Part shown: positions 59,646 through 64,000 of the stretch, piece after piece | How positions within the stretch are numbered: the stretch's first letter is position 1 | Layout: every line of letters starts with the position of its first letter | Source of the DNA: Streptomyces sp. AC558_RSS880 | GTDB lineage: Bacteria; Actinomycetota; Actinomycetes; Streptomycetales; Streptomycetaceae | NCBI RefSeq assembly: GCF_019049255.1 | Contig: NZ_JAGMUJ010000130.1 | Coordinates: forward strand, 281,906 to 345,905 | Direction: 5' to 3' | DNA length: 64,000 bases | Made by a program: the position numbers and the translations under genes | Notes under the pieces: generated by a model | The model's database searches: none | What the model was told of the DNA's origin: nothing | Seen by the model: only the letters and a program-made list of their open reading frames with translations

Positions 59646-60677
59646 GTGAGCAGCACAGCGGGCATGAGGGTCGTCGTCACGGGTGCCACCGGCAATGTCG
59701 GGACCAGCGTGGTGCGGGTCCTCTCGCAGGAACCGGAGGTCGGCTCCGTGCGGGGCCTGGCACGGCGGATCCCCGACCTGTCGCCCCCGAAGACCGAGTG
59801 GTCGGCGGTGGACCTGGCCTCGGACCGGCCCGGTCTCGTCGAGGAGTTCACCGGCGCGGACGCGGTGATCCATCTGGCGTGGGCGTTCCAGCCGACGCAC
59901 GATCCGGCGACCACCTGGCGCACCAATGTGCTCGGCAGCATGCGGGTGTTCGACGCGGTGGCCGAGGCGGGGGTGCCGGCGCTGGTGCACGCCTCGTCGG
60001 TCGGGGCGTACTCACCGGGGCCGAAGGACCACGCGGTGGACGAGTCGTGGCCGACGCACGGCTGGCCGGACGCCGCGTACTGCCGGGAGAAGGCGTACCT
60101 GGAACGGGCCCTGGACACGTTCGAGCGTGATCACCCGGGGACGCGGGTGGTACGGATGCGGCCCGCGTTCCTCTTCAAGCGGGAGTCGGGGAGCGAGCAG
60201 CGCCGTATCTTCGGCGGCCGTTTCCTGCCGGGTCCCCTGGCACGGCCCGATCTGCTGCCCGCCCTCCCGGACGTTCCGGGACTGCGGGTGCAGGCGCTGC
60301 ACACCGACGACGCGGCCCATGCCTACCGGCTGGCCGTGCTGTCCGCCGAGGCGCGGGGGGCCTTCAACCTCGCCGCGGAGCCGACGGTCGACGCGGAGCT
60401 GCTCGGGGAGATGCTCGGGACGCGCCGGGTGCGGCTGCCGCGCACCGCCGCCCGCTCGGCGGTCGCCGCCGCCTGGGGGCTGCGCCTGCTGCCCGCCTCG
60501 CCGCATCTGTTCGACGCGGTGCTGAGGCTGCCGCTGATGGACTGCACGCGTGCGCGCGTGGAGCTCGGCTGGCGGCCGGAGCACACGGCGACGCAGGTGG
60601 TGGAGGAGTTCCTGCTGGGCGTGCAGCAGGGCGCCGGGGAGGACACGGAACCGATGCGGGGCCGCAAGGTCGGCTGA
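59646..60677 (+). CDS. NAD-dependent epimerase/dehydratase-family protein
   Basis: A 343-residue extended SDR. NAD motif VVVTGATGNVGTSVV, Tyr-x3-Lys in AAYCREKAYLE, Ser/Thr in VHASSVGAYSPG, and VDLASDRPGLVEEFTGADAVIHLAWAF (first part shows the acidic ribose-binding pattern). It belongs to the NAD-dependent epimerase/dehydratase group; the sugar or other substrate is not known. GTG 59646 has AGAGGAGCGGGAAG upstream. Confidence 0.87.
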   Translation: MSSTAGMRVVVTGATGNVGTSVVRVLSQEPEVGSVRGLARRIPDLSPPKTEWSAVDLASDRPGLVEEFTGADAVIHLAWAFQPTHDPATTWRTNVLGSMRVFDAVAEAGVPALVHASSVGAYSPGPKDHAVDESWPTHGWPDAAYCREKAYLERALDTFERDHPGTRVVRMRPAFLFKRESGSEQRRIFGGRFLPGPLARPDLLPALPDVPGLRVQALHTDDAAHAYRLAVLSAEARGAFNLAAEPTVDAELLGEMLGTRRVRLPRTAARSAVAAAWGLRLLPASPHLFDAVLRLPLMDCTRARVELGWRPEHTATQVVEEFLLGVQQGAGEDTEPMRGRKVG

Positions 60678-60755
60678 GCACCGGGTCCCACCGGGTTTGA
60701 CCGGTCCTCGCGGAGGTACCCGCGAGGGCTCGCGCACGAACGAGAGGAGAGCGCC

Positions 60756-61022
60756 GTGACCGACCACCGCCTCGAAGGGCCCGGTGAGAACGGCGCCGGT
60801 GTTCCCCGCGACCTGCCGGACCAGCAGGCCGGTCCCGGGGAGGACCCCTGGGAGGTCGCACCCGCCGCCGCGGAACGGGAGAGCGAGAAGAAGGCCGACG
60901 AGCAGCGGGAGCCCGAGCCCGACGTCCCGGACACGGACGAGGCCGGCACCGGCCGGCAGGGCGCCCCGCACTCGGCGTCCGGCAACCCGGAACAACCGGT
61001 GCCGGACGAGTCCTCGGCGTAG
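60756..61022 (+). CDS. Small disordered acidic protein
   Basis: An 88-residue protein rich in Glu, Asp, Pro, Gly and Gln, without hydrophobic segments, predicted disordered. GTG 60756 has the strong site GAGAGGAGAG, and the frame has good codon bias, so I take it as a gene. It follows the epimerase by 78 bp. No function can be given. Confidence 0.55.
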   Translation: MTDHRLEGPGENGAGVPRDLPDQQAGPGEDPWEVAPAAAERESEKKADEQREPEPDVPDTDEAGTGRQGAPHSASGNPEQPVPDESSA

Positions 61023-61214
61023 CCGGCTTGCGCGGACGGGCCCTGCGCGGCACCGGGTTCGCGGGGCCGTCGCGCCGGCTTTCCCACGCCCGGTCCCTCC
61101 CTCGCTCCCGGCTTCGCTCGAGCGGGGGTCCCGTGCGCGGGTGCGCGCCACCGCCCCGGTCCGGCTGTCGGACGCGGCCGGATTCCCTCCGCCCCGGTAC
61201 GCCGGGCGATGCGC

Positions 61215-62504
61215 CTAGCGCGGGGTGCGCTCCTGAAGGGCCGTGTGCCAGGCGGGGGGCGGGGACTGCGGGTCCGGGTCGGGGCGGCGGCCGCCGCGGG
61301 CGAAGAAGTCGGCGAGCGGCAGGATCGCGGCGCCGACGGTGACCGCGTCGGGGCCGAGCCGGCCCAGTTCGATCGTCACCTTCTCGGCCGGGTGGCGCAG
61401 CGCGTACGACAGGGCGTGCCGGTGCACGGACGGCAGGAAGCGGGAGCCGAGCTGGAGGCCGGCCCAGCCGCCCATGAGGATGCGCTCGGGCTGGAAGAGG
61501 TTGATCAGGTCGGACAGGCCCGCGCCCAGGTACTCGGCGGTCTCCTCCAGCACGGCGAGCGCCACGGGGTCGGGGGCGCCGTCGTCGGCCGGGTAGGCGG
61601 CGGCGAGCATCGCCGTCAGCGCCGTCTCCTCGTCCGTGCCCTCGGGCACCCGGCCGCCCTCCTCCCGCCACCGGGCGAGCAGCGACTCGGCGCCCGCGTA
61701 CGCCTCCAGGCAGCCGAGCGCGCCGCAGCGGCAGCGGCGTCCCCTGACCCGTACGGTCAGGTGCCCCCATTCGACCGCCCGGCCGTGTTCCACCTCGGGC
61801 GTGACCAGGCAAGCGCCGACGCCGGAGCCGAAGAGGACGACGAGGGCGTTGCGGGCGCCGCGTCCGGCGCCGAACCACATCTCGGCCTGGCCGAGGGTCT
61901 TGGCGCCGTTGTCGATGAAGTACGGCACCGTCTCGGGCAGCGGGGACCCGGCGCGGAGCAGGGACTCCAAGGGGACGGCGTCCCAGCCGATGGTCTGGCC
62001 GTGCACGACGGCGCCCCGGTCGGGGGTGTGCTCGACGATGCCGGGGACGCCGATGCCGACGCCGAGCAGCCGCTCGGGGGCGAGGCCGGCGCCGGCGAGC
62101 ACCTCGGCGATGCCGGAGCGGATGTGGTCGACGATGACCTCGACCTCGTAGCGCTGCTGCTCCAGCGGGCGCTGCGCGCGGGCGAGTTCGGTGAGGGTCA
62201 GGTCGAACAGTTCGACGCGGACCCGGGTCTCGCCCACGTCGACGCCGATCATGTGGCCGCTGACCGGTGCCACCCGCAGCAGGGTGCGCGGACGGCCGCC
62301 GTCGGAGTCGACGCTGCCGGCCTCCTCCACGAGGCCGTCGGCGACCAGGTCCGCGACGACGTTGCTCACGGATCCGGAGCTGAGCCCGGTCGCGGGGCCG
62401 AGCTCGAAGCGGCTCAGCGGGCCGTCGAAGTACAGCCGCTGCAGCACGGCCGTGCGGTTGGCCCGCCTGAGGTCGCGCACCGTGCGCCCGTTCCGCCCCG
62501 CCAT
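61215..62504 (-). CDS. ROK-family transcriptional regulator
   Basis: A 429-residue repressor of the NagC/XylR (ROK) type. An N-terminal winged helix (NRTAVLQRLYFDGPLSRFEL, TGLSSGSVSNVVADL) is fused to a sugar-kinase-like domain with GVDVGETRVRVELFD, GVGIGVPGIVEHTPD and the zinc-binding signature CRCGALGCLEAY. It probably senses a sugar. ATG 62504 has GGAAGGAG upstream. An imperfect inverted repeat 75 bp upstream is a candidate autoregulatory site. The gene downstream of APH-like kinase on the same strand. Confidence 0.9.
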   Translation of the reverse strand: MAGRNGRTVRDLRRANRTAVLQRLYFDGPLSRFELGPATGLSSGSVSNVVADLVADGLVEEAGSVDSDGGRPRTLLRVAPVSGHMIGVDVGETRVRVELFDLTLTELARAQRPLEQQRYEVEVIVDHIRSGIAEVLAGAGLAPERLLGVGIGVPGIVEHTPDRGAVVHGQTIGWDAVPLESLLRAGSPLPETVPYFIDNGAKTLGQAEMWFGAGRGARNALVVLFGSGVGACLVTPEVEHGRAVEWGHLTVRVRGRRCRCGALGCLEAYAGAESLLARWREEGGRVPEGTDEETALTAMLAAAYPADDGAPDPVALAVLEETAEYLGAGLSDLINLFQPERILMGGWAGLQLGSRFLPSVHRHALSYALRHPAEKVTIELGRLGPDAVTVGAAILPLADFFARGGRRPDPDPQSPPPAWHTALQERTPR

Positions 62505-62578
62505 GTGGCTCCTTCCGAGACCCTGCCCGACCTGCAACATACCGCCGGGACACGACTCGGCGCGACTTCCTCTCCCCC

Positions 62579-62599
62579 TTATTTCATGATGTGAACTAA
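62579..62599 (-). promoter_or_regulatory. Candidate operator of the ROK regulator
   Basis: TTATTTCA (62579-62586) and TGAACTAA (62592-62599) are inverted copies with one mismatch, separated by TGATG. ROK repressors bind AT-rich palindromes of this size. It overlaps the stop codon of the APH-like gene and lies 75 bp before the ROK ATG. Confidence 0.4.
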
Positions 62600-63576
62600 C
62601 AGAGGCCGCCGACTTCCTCCAGTGCTGCCTCCAGGTGCGGGGCGACGGTGGCCCGAACCCGTCGTTCCTGCTCGTCCCCGACCGCCCGCGGGATCGTCTC
62701 GGTGAGCATGATCAGGTAGAGGTAGGCGCGGTAGAGGGCGAGGCGGGCACGGGCCGCCGCGTCGAAGACGGCCCGGCCGCCGGCCTCCCCGTACCCGGCG
62801 AGGAACGCCCGGTCCGTCCTGATGTCGCCGAGCAGGGCGAGGGAGACGAAATCGGCGAGCGGGTCGCCCCAGAACATGCGCTCCCCGTCGATGAGCCCAC
62901 CGATCCGCGCCTCCCCCGCCGGCGTGCGCTCCACCAGGATGTTGCCCGGCCACAGGTCGAAATGGACGAGGGCCGGCACCGTGACCTCGTCGAGCGCCCC
63001 GGCGGCGGTACGGATCACGGCGGCCACCTCGTCGACGGGGCGCGGCAGCCGGGCGCCGTAGTCGCGGGCGTCGGCGAGCACGGCGTCGGTCATCGCGGTG
63101 AACGCGGTCCGCCAGTCGGGGGCGAGCGGGCCGAGGGCGCCGGACGGGTAGCCGAATCCCGGTCCGGTCACCCGGTGCAGCCGGGCCACCTGACGGCCGA
63201 GCTCCGTGCGCAGCCCCTCCCGCTCCCCGTCGGCCGGCTCCGCCTGCGTCCAGGGCTCGCCCGGGCAGGCGGTCATCAGCAGATACGGTACGGAGGTGTC
63301 GCCTCCGACGGACACGGCGCGCGGGGCGGGGACACCGGCCTCGGCGGCCCCGGCGCAGAAGTCCGCCTCGGAGACGAGCAGGCGCCGCTCGTGCCGGAGG
63401 CCGGGGGTGGCGGGCGCGGGCGGGACCTTGAGCACGTAGCGGCCGCCGTCGGTGAGGAGGAGCTCCTCGACGGTGTTGTAGGTGCCCCCGCTCAGCGGGC
63501 GCACCCCGGCGAGCGCGTCGGGCGGCAGTCCCGCCCCCGCGAGCACCCGGCGGGCCCGCTCCCAGGAATCCCCCAT
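62596..63576 (-). CDS. Aminoglycoside phosphotransferase-family kinase
   Basis: A 326-residue APH-fold kinase. The catalytic loop LVHFDLWPGNILVE (HxDxxxxN) and the metal loop LIDGERMFWGDPLADFVSL are intact; the nucleotide-binding lobe shows YNTVEELLLTDGGRYVLKVPP. In this family substrates include aminoglycosides, choline, homoserine and many small alcohols, so a resistance role is not implied. ATG 63576 has GGAGGG upstream. Divergent from the FBP-domain gene. Confidence 0.85.
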   Translation of the reverse strand: MGDSWERARRVLAGAGLPPDALAGVRPLSGGTYNTVEELLLTDGGRYVLKVPPAPATPGLRHERRLLVSEADFCAGAAEAGVPAPRAVSVGGDTSVPYLLMTACPGEPWTQAEPADGEREGLRTELGRQVARLHRVTGPGFGYPSGALGPLAPDWRTAFTAMTDAVLADARDYGARLPRPVDEVAAVIRTAAGALDEVTVPALVHFDLWPGNILVERTPAGEARIGGLIDGERMFWGDPLADFVSLALLGDIRTDRAFLAGYGEAGGRAVFDAAARARLALYRAYLYLIMLTETIPRAVGDEQERRVRATVAPHLEAALEEVGGLC

Positions 63577-63687
63577 CGTCCACACCCTCCCCCTCGGCGA
63601 CTGCGGTACAGCGTACGGAACCCAGGCAAGCACGGCCCCCGGAAAAATCGCTGGCTCCCCCCGACGCCGGATATCTACCCTGACCCA

Positions 63688-63710
63688 GAAACCTAGACCC
63701 CCTAGGTTTC
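63688..63710. promoter_or_regulatory. Perfect 9-bp inverted repeat with two CTAG cores
   Basis: GAAACCTAG (63688-63696) and CTAGGTTTC (63702-63710) are exact inverted copies across ACCCC, 26 bases before the FBP ATG and 110 bases before the APH-like ATG. CTAG is rare in this genome, which makes the site stand out. The symmetry fits a dimeric repressor. Confidence 0.6.
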
Positions 63711-63736
63711 GAAAGAGCACGCCAGGAGACGACCCC

Positions 63737-64000
63737 ATGAGAGCACTCACCGAGCAGGACATCCGCGGTTCGTTCATCAACTGCTCGAAGGGTGAGGCCA
63801 AGCGGCTGGCCGTACCGCGCGACCTGGGCGAGCGTCCCTGGGACGACCTCGACTTCCTGGGCTGGCGCGATCCCGGCGCGCCCGACCGCAGCTATCTCGT
63901 CACCGAGCGGGAGGACCGTCTCGTCGGGGTGGCCATGCGCTTCCAGCCCGCTCAGCGCGGCTTTCTGCACCGCAGCATGTGCTCCCTGTGCCTGACGACC
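63737..64000 (+). CDS. FBP zinc-finger domain protein, N-terminal part (partial)
   Basis: The first 88 residues of an FBP-domain protein. The domain (EQDIRGSFINCSKGEAKRL, WDDLDFLGWRDPGAPDRSYLV) is the fibronectin/EF-G-binding treble-clef type, with the first zinc Cys pair visible in SMCSLCLTT at the window end. Relatives (FusB-like) bind EF-G and rescue it from fusidic acid, but ordinary actinobacterial members are not known to do so. ATG 63737 has AGGAG upstream. The rest of the gene lies outside. Confidence 0.85.
   Translation, partial: MRALTEQDIRGSFINCSKGEAKRLAVPRDLGERPWDDLDFLGWRDPGAPDRSYLVTEREDRLVGVAMRFQPAQRGFLHRSMCSLCLTT

Noticed and set aside
1..64000. tRNA, rRNA or CRISPR array
   Set aside because: No cloverleaf with a T-loop consensus, no rRNA-like stretch and no regularly spaced repeats were found by reading; a covariance-model search would be decisive.

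Overview
The window is very GC-rich, has third-position-biased coding frames on both strands and Shine-Dalgarno-led genes, and carries families typical of Streptomyces: a cytochrome P450-containing conservon, SpoIIE-type phosphatase/PAS/GAF proteins, a Streptomyces subtilisin inhibitor, a CebR-type operator, a terpene cyclase and an FBP zinc-finger protein. It is a Streptomyces chromosomal segment. The order protease - small double-glycine peptide - HlyD-like protein - two ABC exporters, with a subtilisin inhibitor and a GH9 cellulase further along, matches what I remember of the S. coelicolor SCO0752-SCO0765 neighbourhood (memory, not checked), which suggests an accessory-rich chromosome arm. 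No rRNA, tRNA or CRISPR array was seen.

Layout. 1-670: end of a ctaD gene and a coupled small membrane protein. 0.8-6.8 kb: secreted beta-propeller with a structured leader, an Otr(A)-like ribosomal protection protein, a Tat-exported multicopper oxidase and a metallophosphoesterase. 7-11.4 kb: surface-glycan group (GT2 glycosyltransferase, methyltransferase, long-form dTDP-glucose pyrophosphorylase). 11.7-17.1 kb: CBS protein and two divergent SpoIIE-type phosphatases separated by a perfect 13-bp inverted repeat. 17.3-25.3 kb: secreted S1 protease facing a peptide-export operon of the NHLM type, with a cysteine-free double-glycine peptide and no modification enzyme. 25.4-29.1 kb: Ppx/GppA-like protein, small acidic protein, a MITE inserted at that gene's stop codon, a secreted hydrolase, and a wrecked oxidoreductase gene abutting an IS200/IS605-like end.

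29.2-34.6 kb: overlapping operon of haem-oxygenase-like diiron protein, MTQ2-type methyltransferase and CDGSH protein; subtilisin inhibitor; hydrolase; lactate monooxygenase-like enzyme. 34.7-40 kb: zinc-finger/transmembrane/ricin protein, a Fic-like toxin with a ribbon-helix-helix antitoxin, and a CebR-controlled GH9 cellulase. 40-48 kb: a third SpoIIE-type sensor phosphatase, DUF4232 lipoprotein, aldo/keto reductase, LysE and CDF transporters, glutathionyl-hydroquinone-reductase-like protein, DUF4235 and VOC proteins. 48.4-53.7 kb: terpene cyclase converging on a complete conservon (cvnA-E) whose P450 lacks the arginine of the ExxR motif. 54-64 kb: STAS, DUF4230, VanZ, SDR, HAD, FUSC, epimerase, ROK regulator, APH-like kinase and the start of an FBP-domain gene.

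The strongest candidate for an undescribed system is the peptide exporter at 18.6-25.3 kb: the precursor has no Cys, no basic and no aromatic residues, a near-repeated hydrophobic core, a classical double-glycine leader and a full dedicated export apparatus, but nothing to modify it. Second-tier candidates are the haem-oxygenase-like/MTQ2/CDGSH operon, the conservon beside a terpene cyclase, and the membrane-tethered zinc-finger/lectin protein.
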